Part shown: positions 23,455 to 37,000 of the stretch, one piece after another
How the letters are laid out: every line of letters begins with the position of its first letter
How positions within the stretch are numbered: position 1 is the stretch's first letter
Assembly (NCBI GenBank): GCA_019914945.1
Contig: CM034099.1
Location: forward strand, 22,780,704-22,844,703
Source of the DNA: Typha latifolia
Lineage: Eukaryota; Streptophyta; Magnoliopsida; Poales; Typhaceae
Direction of reading: 5' to 3'
Length of the DNA: 64,000 nucleotides
Notes under the pieces: model-generated
Seen by the model: only the letters and a program-made list of their open reading frames with translations
Database searches by the model: none
Told to the model about the DNA's origin: nothing
Program-made: the position numbers and the translations under genes

Positions 23455-23599
23455 GGATTTCTTCTTCTTCCTCCTCCTGCTCTCCTTCTCTGATTAGTTC
23501 TTAAATGTAATTTTCTTCTTTTGAGAGGCAGTGTAAGGATAAAAAGGATGAGGCGGAGGAGGATACGGAGGGATGTGATCATAGACATTACTACGTTAC

Positions 23600-24889
23600 T
23601 CGTGATTTGTAAAATGTTATGATCTCATTAATTGTTTTCTTATATATATATATATTAATTTCTTTTTTTTTTAAAAAAAAAATTAGAAAAAAATAATATT
23701 TGAGATTAAAACACATGTTTCTGTTCAAATTAACTTTATTAATTAACCCTTTCTTATTTTCACGTCACCTTCGTATTGATGTTGTTGGTTTAATATTGTG
23801 TACTCAACTAGTATGAACTTGTCATACCTATAACTTTTTAATAATTCAAAAATATGTGAGCTATATTGGGAGTGTTACTAATCGAGTCTACTAAATAATA
23901 ATAATTAGTAGTAGTATAGTTTACTCGAATATACAGCAGAATTAAATAATGTTAATTTTTTATTAGACTCTGCTTAACAATGTAGGTCACTGTGCACCTG
24001 AATGTTATTGGGCTGGGCCTCCTATTAAAAAAAGGAGACTACTATGCCTTGGCTTCAAGTTGGGCCTGAATCAATTGAGCCCATATTGATCATTTGGGCT
24101 ATATGGGTCATTTATATAATCCTCCTCCTCCTCTCTCTCTCTCTCTCTCTCCGATCCTTTTCTTGGTCATTAAACCAATAGAAAAAAAGAGATCAATATT
24201 TCACGATAAGATATATAATGTAACATATAAAAATTAAAAAAAAAAACTAGTTTATAATTCCAACTAATTAATTGAGAAACTTAAGGTATTAATTACGATC
24301 CCAAAGAGCATTGGAGATTGGAGATTTATGAGTTAATTATATACATATTTCTTTTTATTGCCGGCCCACGGTATGGAGGGCGATAGAGTAATGAATTCGC
24401 TCTCTCTTTATCTTTCCTTAGAACTCACTTTTCTCATCATCCTAAGCCAAAAGCATATGGAATATTTTAATTCCTAAACAAGTAGCCGACTACTATTAAA
24501 AATTAATACCTTTTTAATTCCCTCGTCCACCGCGTTAGTGGTATTAAACATGTCGATGTCGTATAAAACTATACTTGTAGTTGGGAAAGCGTAGAATTAT
24601 TCATAGAAAACCCCAACCTTAAGACTCTTTAGATACTTTGATATTCGAGCAATCATTAAATAGTTTAAAGTTAAATAACAACTACATCCTTTCTCTATCT
24701 CCTACGTGATGTAATGCTTATTGCTTTTGAAAGATTAAATGTTAGATTATTTAACGGTAAAAAAATATTTGATGTGAACTATATATATATATATATATAT
24801 TTTAAGTTTAGAGAGTAAATATAGGTTAAAAAAAGAAGTTAAGAATCTAAGTAGAGGAATTATCCCATAAAATTATTAATCTTTATATT
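23600..24889. other. AT-rich spacer upstream of the TIC20-like gene
   Basis: No gene seen. It contains poly(T)/poly(A) adjoining runs near 23665-23692, GCCCA motifs (about 24010-24105), a (CT) run at 24132-24152 and an (AT) run near 24780-24800. Motif GGGCC/GCCCA boxes are common near plant promoters, but no gene start follows here. Confidence 0.55.
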
Positions 24890-24899
24890 ATATTATATA

Positions 24900-25214
24900 G
24901 GGAAATTTGCATATAACACCGTATTTTTTTAATGAAATTCTAGTTTTATACTCTACATTTTTATTATTTATAAATTGAACCTAACTAAACTAAAAAAATT
25001 ATAAAAATACTCCCAACTAAGTTATACAAAGAACATTCTAGTCATTTTAAAAATAAAAGTATTTTAGTTATTTTAAAAATAAAATGTATATACTTAATGG
25101 AATACTATGACGTGTTAGTTTAAGTCTGAGTATTTTTTTTATACATATTCACTAAAATTAGAGGGCTCAATTTATAAATAGTAAATATATGGGGCGTTAT
25201 ATATAAAATTTTCC
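24900..25214. mobile_element. Mutator-type MITE with 9-bp target-site duplication
   Basis: A 315-bp element. Its left end GGGAAATTTGCATATAACACC and the reverse complement of its right end (GGAAAATTTTATATATAACGCC) are similar terminal inverted repeats, and the similarity resumes further in (TATTTATAAATTGAACC against TATTTATAAATTGAGCC). The 9-bp TATTATATA flanks it on both sides (24891-24899 and 25215-25223), the duplication length of Mutator-like transposons. It has no coding capacity. Confidence 0.75.
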
Positions 25215-25223
25215 TATTATATA

Positions 25224-25739
25224 AACACTAATATTTTTTTTCTCAATAAATATCACCAACTCCCACCAGAACATCCTATGAACGCCAGCTGGCGGTCCTC
25301 TTAGATCTCAGCCCATGAGTGGCCCGGCCCACGAGGCCGTGGGGTGATAGCCACGTGTCGATCGAAATTTAATGACCTCATTAAAACGCCATCACGGCCA
25401 CAAAATGAGATGGCCCACGACGATCTTAGATCTCGGCCGTCCAATGGCCATGTAGGCTGTAGCAGTACGATAGGTCCACAAGAGGAGGAAAATTATATGA
25501 TGCCTTACTCGGTGCTATGTGCATTAAAAGCTTATCCTACACTTAAAAAAAAGTAGTTGGTGGAATGGAAACTATACAATGGACTACTCGGCAATTTCAA
25601 CGCCGACTTATACACATGTTCATATTAGAGTTCGCCTTTTCCCCACCACTATGCCAAGTGGCAAGTGGTAGTTACTATGTATGCATAGCCTTAAATATTG
25701 TAGCATGATTTTGTCATCATGACGACCTTAGGTTGTAAT

Positions 25740-25773
<34 letters not shown>

Positions 25774-27052
25774 CATGTATATATATGTAAATTGTAGTAT
25801 ATACTAGATAGGCATATTATGGAGATAGTTTGGTTATTTGATTATATTAGACGTCAATGTTGAATTATAAAAGAAATTAAATGCTTGAGTTTAGAATATG
25901 GTAAGCTGAGTTGGCGAAATGACATGCAGCTAAATACAATGCCCAAATAATGCTTTACATCATCTGGGTCACAGTCATTGTTAGATAGATTTGATTGAGT
26001 AGTAAAGAGTAGTCATCTATACACACGCATATGAGTATGACAACTGGGTTAGCTGCACCTAATATATGTACTAGGTATATTTAATGCATGATAATTTGAG
26101 AAAAAGTTACATTATAAGCAAGAGATTCTAACATCACAACATGGAATACACATGATCGAAGTAGAGCTTTTTCTTTTCTTTCTTTTTTCTTTTGTGATAA
26201 TAAAGGTAATTATAATTGCAGCAGAGGGTTTTTTTTTTTTTGGGTACAGGAGAGAAGAGGAGGATGAGTTGGCCGAGAGGATTAGCCTCGTGGCTTTCTC
26301 TTTTCTTTTGATACGAATATCTTGTGTATAAAGGATGTTCTTTCTTCAATAATTCAGCACAACGAATATTTTCATAGGATAATGCATAAGACCTAATAAT
26401 ATAATGATGGAGTTATGCACTCATGATTCATTCAAGAAGTAGGAAGCAAGTCATCATGAGCATTCCAATAGGGTCAACAAAGAGACCACCAAAAACTTCC
26501 ATAGAGAATAAATTTGTAATGCAAGTAATCATAATTATATCAGGAAATGAATTATAAACAAATTAGGAGTAGCAGTAGTAGAAAGAAATGCAAAGATTTA
26601 GGGACTTTGAATGATCATTTTCAGAGATGAAGAGGGAATGAACCTTCTGCAACTATGAATCCAGATATACATCTAAAATCTCAATCTTAAATCAACTATT
26701 GTGAAATGTGCAGCTGGAATTCACTGCAATGAACATATCCTCAACTCTCATCTTGTGACCTCTTCCCCTCTTATCTTTCCCTTCCCACCCACCCCCTTCT
26801 ATACAAGAATATCGAATTTTATTTGTAGAGAATAAATAAAGCTATCTTATAATATAAATATGTGTATCTAAGAGCTGCATCAGAAGAACACCCTTCTCTC
26901 TTCTGCTATAGCCACTTATCAATCTCATTGTGGTTTCATGCAAAATCCTGCCTCCACCTAAATCAGTCTGGCTAAGGCCCAATCCATGATCCAGGTCAAT
27001 TGCTTTCATGAAAGAATAGCAGTATATAAGTCGAGTAACTTTGCCAAGAATC
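25224..27052. other. Spacer downstream of the O-fucosyltransferase gene
   Basis: No supported gene. 25240-25460 is GC-richer with CACGTG and GGCCCA motifs. A (CT)n run lies at 25742-25770. The part next to 27052 is probably 3'-UTR of the minus-strand O-fucosyltransferase gene. Confidence 0.5.
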
Positions 27053-30000
27053 TCATGTAGTCCCTCGCTCATCGGCCTGTTGTAGACATTCTTGGGGATT
27101 GGCGTAGAAGTAGTCCTCTTCCTTTGGCCTGTCAGGAATCACTACCCTCCTAGATGGCATTCCCATGCGACTTGCATGTGCTGCCTTTACTGCAGAGGAG
27201 AACTCATCCCAGCCCAAAGAGCCATTGTTGTACTGATCTACCAGCTCCACTATAAGCTTTCGATCCAATAGGACCGTTTTCCTGAAACCCAAGTATCTGA
27301 AAACATAATAGGAAGAACAATAAAGGCATGTCAAAATAGGATAAACTACTATAAGCCCAACCAGAAGCTTTCTTTGGCAGAGATGAAAAACAACTGTTTG
27401 AACACTTCAGATATTTCTAGTGACAATTCACTTGGGTACACACTACAGAGTGAAATGACTATTTGCAAGAAGAGCAAATACTGCCAAGTAATGGCTTAAA
27501 AAGATGTTGATGAGATTAGTCATCGTCAAAATTACGTCATGATTTAAATTTCTTGATGAATAACAACAGAGCTAAATAAACATATTAAATTTTTGTACCA
27601 GTCGTATTATCACAGACAAAGTTGAATCACATCATCATGAATGTCATGCTAAAAGTCACTAGCAATGTACAGTTTAAATGATAGAGATAAAATACCTGCG
27701 ATGGCCTTCAACCACTTTTGCCATGTTACCATCATAGGTAGGAACAAAGATGTCACTCTCTAATGATACCAAATAATCTAACGCTGCCATTTGGGATGAA
27801 TGGTTCTGGAAGAATCTGAGATCTGAAGGTTCAAGTAGTGTTTCCTTTCTCACCTACAGCATTGTTAACTCGATCAACACTAAATAGGAGACTACAAAGA
27901 TATTGATAAATTTAAGAGTCAAATATATACTGTTGCAAAACTGACCACATTTGGATAAGCTGCAGTCAAGGCAGCCATTCTTCTTTGTCCACCATATATT
28001 TCTCCTGCAGCAATGTATATCTGGACACTGCGATCAATATCCAATGCTCTCAAAATCAGAGCAGTCTCCTCTGGTGTCAACGGACAGAAACCATCTTTCC
28101 TTTTCAGATCAGAGTTTATAACTTTCTCTTTCCACCATGGATAAGCATATCTGATAACCATGCCCCACAATTTACACAGTTTAAATGTGTTTAATCCTAA
28201 GAAGTAGTTTGACAGAATTACACAATCCAGGAGAGAAAGGGAAACAAATAAAGATCATCTATACCTCATTCTTGTCAGCTCTTCGGCCTCTTCATCAGTG
28301 CAACCTTGGGTACAGCCAGAGAAAGCCAACATGTCCATTTCATAACGCAAATGAAGAACCAAAAATGGGCCATTCTGACGGAGCATTCTGATCACTCGTT
28401 TGCCCAACTCTTCTATTTGAGGGGTAAACCTCAGGGCTGCATAATTCACTCGACACCGCAGTTTCTGAATCTGGAGTGGTAGACCATTATTAGCCAGCCG
28501 GGAGTCAGTTTTGTTCAAGTGAACAACCTTGTACTTCTGTATTAAAGGTAGAATCTGTTTTAAAAAATTAACCGTTAGCCTCTTTTCTAAGATGAATAAT
28601 AACCGCTGCCTCAACAAACCATACAGATGCGACGAACCTGATTATGGTAATAAGAGATATCAGACCAACTAACAGGTGGCATGGAATAAACCATTCCTAG
28701 TTCAACCCTTCTTTTTAGCCTTGGCGGCAGTTCTCTCAATATCCTAACCTCATCTCTCAATGAGGTTATAAAATGGTCCATATCAAATATATCTTGGAAC
28801 TCACTGCAAAAATAGTATTTCTAATGATTAAGAGAAAATGCAAAATGCTGAAACCATATTTTCTGAACTAAGAGAGAGAATAACTCACCTTGGATCAGCC
28901 CAAAATGAGGCTTTATCCAGTTCTGGCACAATTAAAGTCACATTCAAGTATCTTGCAATAGCAACCATGTCACATATCTGAAGAAAAACAAAGAATAAGT
29001 TTCTTGTTATATGATCAATTGAATTGCACAAGGGCAAAGAAAAGAGCAACGAGAATAAAAGTCAGATTAAATGCTTACGGCAGCTCGCATCTGATTAAGC
29101 CCACCATTGCATGAAACCATCAAATAACCATTATTCTTGTACATTCCTAGAAAGAAAACTAGCATCAAATATTTAGCCAAAGCAACATATATGTAACAAG
29201 CACATGCATGAATGAAAAAGAAGAAGAAGAAGACAGCAACAGGCCGAAGCTAATCAAATGCACTTCTTAATAGGAGAATTCACCGTCAAAAGGAAACGGA
29301 ACAAGATAGGAAAAGATATTGCCAGAATTTGGATTCGATCATCAACATTGGAGTAATGCAGAATCGGATTAATCACAATATACGGTCCTAATTTCTTGAA
29401 CTGGACACAGAATCAGCAACGATTTTAACTCGCCATCAAACAATACCACATCTACTAACCTAAAGAAACAAGGGGCAATAGTTGAAACCCAATATTAACT
29501 TTTAGCCAATCAAAAAAAGGCCACCAACCACAGCACAAATGCTACGGTATTTTTATAAGACCCACCGTGTACAACTCTAAATTTCCAATACGTAAACAAA
29601 CCAACAAATGGAATATCAATTTTGAGTTTCTTCTTTCAAGAACAAAAAGTAGCTAACCCAGAAAAGAATCGAAAAAAAAAAGTCTTAAAATTTTCAAACC
29701 ACCACCCCAAAAAAGTTGGGTTCTTCTCTAATTACCAAGCAACTTACTTTTGGGTGGAAGAACGACCTTCTCCAAGATGACAGAAGCCGTCGACGAGGGA
29801 TTCGGAGAGAGAGGCGAATCCGAGGGGGTGAAGCAAGAAGGCCAGCCTTTAAGAACCCTCGGCCCCCACATCTCCCCGAGCGCCGTGAGCTGTACGACGC
29901 ACGTCCATAGCAGCACCGTCGTGGTGGCTCGAATCATCCAAAGCTTCATCCGCGAAGCCTTAAGCTTCTCCGCCCCAGGCTTCAAGACCATCGGCCTCTT

Positions 30001-30069
30001 CCCGTACTCAGATCCCATCACCTTCTCAAACCGGCACATCCTAGGAATCCACAGCGATTTGATTCCCAT
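27053..30069 (-). CDS. Plant O-fucosyltransferase family protein, type II membrane
   Basis: Eight exons: 30069-29748, 29146-29079, 28977-28889, 28803-28638, 28554-28265, 28150-27946, 27853-27696, 27296-27053; all junctions GT-AG and in phase; 513 aa. A membrane segment lies near residues 47-65 ([20 protein letters not shown]), so a Golgi type II topology is inferred. The catalytic domain starts [19 protein letters not shown], followed by [20 protein letters not shown], then [20 protein letters not shown] and [20 protein letters not shown], and [17 protein letters not shown] with YLGFRKT; these are the conserved blocks of the GDP-fucose O-fucosyltransferase (PF10250, former DUF246) plant family. 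Acceptor substrates differ between members and cannot be told. An ATG at 30036 ([13 protein letters not shown]) is an alternative start. Confidence 0.9.
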
Positions 30070-30566
30070 TCAAAGAACATATAACCCTAAAGCCAAATCA
30101 TTCAAACCTCAACGGCAACAGAAAGAATAAAAAAATCTCCTCGATTTCACTCAATGTAGGTAAAATAACACCAAGAACAACAAATGAACTCCAAACTTGT
30201 TCACAAGCAGGGACCTTCTATTCTTTTAATCCCAAATCGTCGAAATCACCCTCGAATCCGCCAAAAAAGTTACTAAAGATGTGACCTTTCTGCCCATCTC
30301 GGCACCCACTCACGATTTCTACTGCGATTACTGCTAAGCAAGAATCGCCAACCCGATTTCCTTCTTCGGACGGTCAAAAAGAGATGCTCCCCGTCTTCCC
30401 GGAGATACCGAGATCGGGAGCTCGATTCGTGAGTTATGGGGATTTAGAGAAATAGTAGGGCCAAAATGTTCCGCGAGAGATGCGGCCAGCCGCTCGGAGA
30501 TGGCGAGATAAGAAGAGTTCGATCCCCTTCGAAGGAGACGGAATACGAGCAGCTCTTGGGGTGGCG

Positions 30567-30573
30567 TATATAT
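30567..30573 (-). promoter_or_regulatory. Possible TATA box of the O-fucosyltransferase gene
   Basis: TATATA on the minus strand about 500 bp upstream of the ATG at 30069, implying a long leader. The 97-codon frame at 30334-30627 overlaps it and is treated as leader sequence, not a gene. Confidence 0.3.
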
Positions 30574-30627
30574 GAAGCCACTTTTAATCCTAACCATTGA
30601 TCTCAACACCCCCCCCGGCACACCCAA

Positions 30628-33600
30628 CCAGCGTGTGCCCCCGCATTAATCCCTTGCGGGACCCACCAATGTCTGCGACGTGGCAGAATCCTAGTGGTCC
30701 ATTGGATGTTTCGAGCACCGTCAGTTACGGCTAAATGATTGGGTTATTCACGAATTTTAGGGAGGTGGATTTGATGTCAACCACGATGAACGGCCTTGAT
30801 TTCGCGGCGGTGGATTTATCGCTTCCGTGACCGGTACCGTTTGGTCGCTCCGTTCGCCCCCGTGAGGCGCTGTTCTCGTGTCGGCTGAGCCGTTAGGTAA
30901 CGGCTACGGGGGGACGTTATAAATGGAAGGATGGAACTTTCTTTTCTTTCCCTTCTATTAATTTCCAAATAATATTTTAAAAAATTTATCCGTGAATAAT
31001 CTCAATCATGAATCAACCTGGACTATTTTATCACCTTCCAATTAAAATTACCAAAATTAATAATATGAAAAAAAAAAACTCTTTTCGTGGAAGGTGATAA
31101 GCTCACCTCAGGGTCATTGGGAAGTCCCTGTAACAAATATTAATTGTCGTAATTAAAATAAAAAAAAAATTAAGCGCAGACTAGAAAGGGCGGATTAAAA
31201 GCGATCTTGGTGTCGCCATCAATCATGATTAAATTGGACGGCCACCATGACGGTGGGATCCACAGTTGCCTTCACGCGTGCTCCTCCGAATCCGACGCTC
31301 GTAGTTGACACGATCTTAAGTTGGTCAAATTAGGAAACAAGGACTCAGTATCCACCCACAAATATGATCCTCTCGATGGAATTTCGACCGTTGATCACCG
31401 ATCAACCGGCCAGAAATTTTCTCTAAGACCAGTGTTTTGCGTGACTGTCCAAGGTTTTTCAACATTTTGAAGATCTAGTCCAAGCCTGAGATTTAATTAA
31501 TAAAAGTTTTGGGGGTGTCCTCCACACGTAATTCATTAGATTATCTCAATTTTTTATTATTTATATATGTAAGTTATGCGTAGAATTTGATTAGTGATTC
31601 TGTGTTAGAAAAAGATTAATAGTTTTTAACAGTACTAAAGTTAATAAGATGACGTCCATGCTTACTTCATAATTAATAAAATGATTAGTTTGTTAATAAG
31701 GACTAAAACATTCTTTTTAGGTGGAGGTGGTCGGCATATAAGGGCTATTACGCGTTATGTAGTCCCACGAAGAATAATTAAAAGATCAAATCGACCAATG
31801 GTATTTATGTGGGCCAAAATAATGACGCTTATTATTATATGGATAGTGTTAGTGTCAACCAGCAGTCCACAGAATGAAACTTGTACATATAGAAATTTCC
31901 TACATGTAGAAAGAGTGGAGCCCAATTTAGGCTTGCACAGCCAAAATAGTGACAAAATTATGGAAAGCTAAACTACAATAAGCCCAAAAATGCATTGAAT
32001 TCTTAAACATATATATATATACATACATATATATATACTAGGCAAGTAGGCATGGTGCTTGGATGTAGTAAATTTGAATCTCAACTGGCATCGATTTAAT
32101 TAGGATATTATTATATTTTTAACTTTTTGTTAAGAAAGAGTTAAATATATTTTAACTCTCTATATTTTGGGCAAAAATCTATTTACTTTTTTTCGAGATT
32201 TGTTTTGTACTAGTATGCTTTTCGGCACTTTTGAACAATTTGTAACCGTTAAGATATCCGCTTAGAATTAACAGTATCTATGTCTTTTTAATTTAAAAAT
32301 TGTCTAGTATTTCAACTTATATTTTGTATCGGTAAGCCACCTAAAATCTAGATTTAGTTTTACTTTTGTTTAATAATAGTTGGATTTAAAATTTAGTTAA
32401 AATTACATCGAGCCGTAGTGATACAAAATAAAGTTCAAAGGGTAAAATAATTTTCATCCAAATCACTCACCGTCAAAATGTATTTAATCTTCTAAAGAAA
32501 ACTTTCTAGTATTATAAGAATACATTCTCTATTTGGAGATTCCATCAGTTTTGTTTTGACCCACTACCAATTAAAAGAAAGTGATTATTACAGGGAGGAG
32601 GATAGGAACTGCCTCCTTGTCTCTTGTGGCTAAAATGGGATGGCAGAAGAGACTGAATGGGATAAGTATTCACACACAAAACTCACACAGGGGTCTCATA
32701 CAGAGCAAAAATCTGGGCCAATCCAATGAATGCACTATGTTCTACAGCTATTTTATATATCTCAGATCCCAAGAAGTTTCATTAATGGCCCCACCTTCCA
32801 AACTGGAGATCATGTTTGTGTTCATTACCATTAATTGTCAGGTTCCCTAGTCACATTGGATCTACAAAGAAAAATATCTAGTTGATTATTAAATTCGATC
32901 TGTAGAAATTCTTTTAATAAAGTTTTTAGCTTTACATAAGAATTTATGTTTTGATAAGACTTTGTCACTTTTTCTTGGATCTCGATCTCCTCGCCATTGT
33001 TTAGCTTCTCAGCCTCAGCCTCAGCCTTGTTGGCTGAGAAGGAGAGATGGCATTCTTGAGACATTTCCTTGTTTTTTTACTTCTATATGCTGGTAGTGAG
33101 TTGATATTCTCAAATTTCGGCTGGATGACTTTCATCTGGTACAGAAAAGAACAAATATTAATAAAATTGAACATTCTTAAGACTATAGCCCTCTATTATC
33201 TATTTCTTAAGACTAATCCTCTATTATCTATTATCTGGGAACAACCAGATCAACATGCACTTGTGCAGTGCGCAAGCATTTGACTGACCAGATTTTTGTT
33301 GATCTTTTGATTCTCATAATATGCTTGTAATCATGTGTTGTCATACCACTTAGAAGAAAGTAATTGACTTTTAGTGGGCACCATAAATACCATATTGCCA
33401 TTTCTTAAAGCTTTTCTTCCAGGAAAGAGAATTCCAATTAAAAAAGGAGTCTAGTCATGCCACACTTGGATGACTTCAGACCAATATGTAATGAACTCTT
33501 ATATGTCAAAAAGCTTCATATATGGTTTACAATGTACAGAACTGGGTTAGCCATAGGTTTAAACATTAATATCATAGAAAACCAAAATGTGATGAGTTAT

Positions 33601-33700
33601 AGTTGACTAACTCAGATCTAATAATACTCGCAAAGAGCTGCAAGTTTCCTACAAATTTAATTAACACTATTTTGTTAATTAAATTTGGGACATGAGCTGA
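30628..33700. other. Intergenic region, no gene supported
   Basis: 30630-30950 is GC-rich; the rest is AT-rich. Frames at 31681-31971, 32581-32850 and 32831-33283 are short and without domain or splice context. A near-tandem duplication of about 28 bp (TTCTTAAGACTA...CTCTATTATCTA) occurs at 33174-33230. An (AT)-rich run lies at 32006-32036. Confidence 0.5.
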
Positions 33701-34046
33701 AAGAGGGATCACAATGACAGCCTGATGGTTAGAGTGGATATGGATACAAAAATTGTTCCAACAATCAAAGGGTACTGCATCCTAGTTTTGTCTTTTTGGA
33801 GAAAATAGTCCTTTATCTCTGAGGAAATGAAGAGCTGCAAGGAGAAAAGTATCCACATCACGACTATTTCCTGCCTCTCAATTAAGAGATTGAATGAATG
33901 CAACGGTCAAGATATTAGAGGGAGGGCAATGCTTAATTTTGGAGGAAGCTTGTTCTGGTACAAAGAGAAGATGCTTCAAGTTTCCAGGGACTTGAATCAG
34001 TATCTTTGCAATCGTAACTGACAGCAGCATAGGTTTCCCAGAAGCC

Positions 34047-37000
34047 TTAATCTTGATTCCCATGATCATGCATCCCTATTGCCTTGATAAGGAAGGCATA
34101 CTCAAAAGCAGCATCTTCGCAGTGTATGAAACGACCACCCTCACCATAATGGCCACTGTGCATGTCTGTTTTGAGAATGACTGACTGTGAGCAGGAGGTG
34201 CATGTGATCTCCCTCACCTTTGCCACCCACTTAGCAGCTTCCCACACTCCAACCCTGAAAGAAAAAAGACAACCAAAACAAGCATTATTTCACAAGCTTA
34301 ACATGATATCCAAGTTAAAGTATCTTAACTTTGACAACAGAAAGGAGTCCCCAGATAATATGAAAGAATACAGCGATATATCAATATTGACTTTTTTAAT
34401 AAGGTTTCAAATGGATCGTCATGTCATAAAAATCCAAAATGGAGTTGCCATGCAATATCCCTCACATCTCTAGCTCCTCTTTTCTTCTCATTCATGATTT
34501 TCACAATACATTGGTGTGCTCCATGGACAAGAGAGCTCTATCTTAATTCCACAGCTGAAACATCCCCCTGAGATAATGGACCATTTTAATCAGAGGCGAA
34601 GCCAAGAATTTTCGTTTAGGGAGGGGGCCAACATATCTAATCACCTAGATGTACTTTGTGAAAATATTTTATTGTTATAGTAATCCAACTGAACATAATC
34701 TATATACAAAAAGGAGGAAATATACCTAAAAGATTTTTCAGTTTTCAATACTAGAATGTATTTATTTAGAAACAAAAGAGTATATGGACAACTTTTTTAG
34801 ATATAAGGGGAGCCAATTAGTACTCTGTATAAAAATCTACTATAAGTTTTTATATAACAAATAGGGGCATGATTTTATTGCATTAACATAACAAAGTGAT
34901 TGACCCAGAAATTCATAAAACATAAGCATCAGGTAGTAAGCAGAAGAGGCCACTTACCAATTGTACCATATTTTGACCCACAGGAAAAAAGCTACCAGCC
35001 AATATACAAGAAAGTACTATTGGAATATTAAGTCATCCTTGCAAAATTGTGTTCTCCTTTTTCATTCCTTAAGAGATATTAACATGAGATATGGTGCTAT
35101 TCTGTGTAGTACTTTGAGCCGATGAATTTCACTGTTGTGTTAGAGGCAAAAGTTAAGGGTAAATTTGCGCATACATCCATTTCTCCCTTCCAACACCCCA
35201 CCTTACGCAGGACCCTCGTACATTGGGATGCCCTTCATCACGCTATCATTTATACTTGCTTTCGTCTTTCAATTTATAGATCTAAGTCTACCTCGAATGT
35301 GCAGTTCAGAATCACCCATGTGGAGGTTCTAATCCATGTTGTAGTGATCATGTATCTGACTCTCCTCATGTATAGCATCACAAACTAAATAGACTGAAAT
35401 TTGCTAGACAGTATCATAGGTGCATAAATTGTGTGCTATGCATGACTTAGTAATCACTGATTCAACCAGATAACAGACAAGCAATTATGCGCTCTCTAAT
35501 TATTCAATAAGAAGACTAATAAGCCTGTTTTAGGCAGACCTAAAGATAGTTCTTTGATATAATGCTCATGTCTCAAAATTTGATGCCTAGCCTGTTTGAG
35601 AACATAGTAAACTGCAGATTCCGTCTGAACTAGGTGCTATACCATAGAGAAAATGAAAATAGTGACAACGGTAGATTCTCTGAGCAAGGGTCGATTCACT
35701 GTAACAAATTCAAGCCAAATTGAAAATTCATATGATATCAGTCAAGCTGAATAGATGAGATTACTGTGGCGAATATTTAATACAAAAAAATCAATCATAT
35801 AGAAACGTGGAGCAACTTCGTGCTACTCCCTTGAAAAAAAAACTTGTTTTAGTGTATCTACAAACTGAGGTACTCTTTGATGCACATGAAAGAACCTTCA
35901 AGATACGAAAGATAACCAAAGAAGGAAGTCAACAGTGCACTATTACTGATCTAATACTTGCACCAATAAGTCAATTTCCGAAAAAAATCAACAAATTCCT
36001 ATTTTACAAGAAATGGTTGCAAAATAAATCTAAATATTGCATGATGAAAGTTGAGTTGAGGCATACCTTGAGTCATGAAATGATGCTGTAACCAGCACCG
36101 AAGGATAACATACCCTTGGAGATATATTATCATAAGGAGAATAACAAAGAATTGCCTCAAATTCATCTCTGTCTCTAGGGTCACCAAACTCGTCATAATC
36201 CAAAACAGTGAGAGGTAAACTAGGATCCAACATTGTGTTGCAGATATCAAGAAATGGAACCTGCTTCAATTATAAATGCTTATCACACATCTAAGAATAG
36301 AAGCTCAACGGCTTATTCAAGAACTCACTGACAATTATAAGTTCTAGCTAAAACAAAGATTCCTAGGTTAGATTGAAAACAAACATTTCAACAAAAGCCA
36401 AAATAATAGGTGATCTGCATGGAGTAATATAAAGCTGCACTTGCAGTTCCACTAGGCATTCTACTTTACCTTCATGAACGGGTAGTAAACTTTTTTTTTT
36501 GTGGGTAAGTGGGCAGTAAACTGTGTGATAGGGACCAGCTTGCCTTCTTGGATAATAATTACCTATGGTCTTTTCCCAAAAAAGAATCTTACATTTACCA
36601 TTCAGTAAACAAAATAGAAGAGTATAATGCTTGTCTTTGCAATTACAATTTTTTTAAAAGTATATGTCTTGACTAATTAATAATTATATTTTATTTGAAA
36701 TCCTGGATCCTGTAGCTATTTTAATTGAACAATCTCCTGCCACCTATAACAAACCTAAATAAATTTGGTTACATTGAAATGATGTGTGTGCATGTATGCG
36801 TGTGTGCACATGCGTGCATGTGTGTAGGGCGCACGTGGGGAAATGCAGGTTCATATGTTCGTATGTGTGTGCCTATGCATGTGTGTTCATGTGTGAGTGC
36901 ATGTGCAACTGCATGTAAGTCGGTTATTGTTCCTTTAATATCCATTTCAATTTCAGGAAAAAATAATATCAGGCTAACAGAAGCACATATTTCATGAGGA

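Noticed and set aside
22939..23588. Glu/Gly-rich plus-strand and Ser/Pro-rich minus-strand frames
   Set aside because: Shadows of the TIC20-like coding region and its transit peptide.
30334..30627. 97-codon minus-strand frame upstream of the O-fucosyltransferase
   Set aside because: It overlaps the putative TATA box and leader; no family motif. An upstream ORF role cannot be excluded but is not supported.
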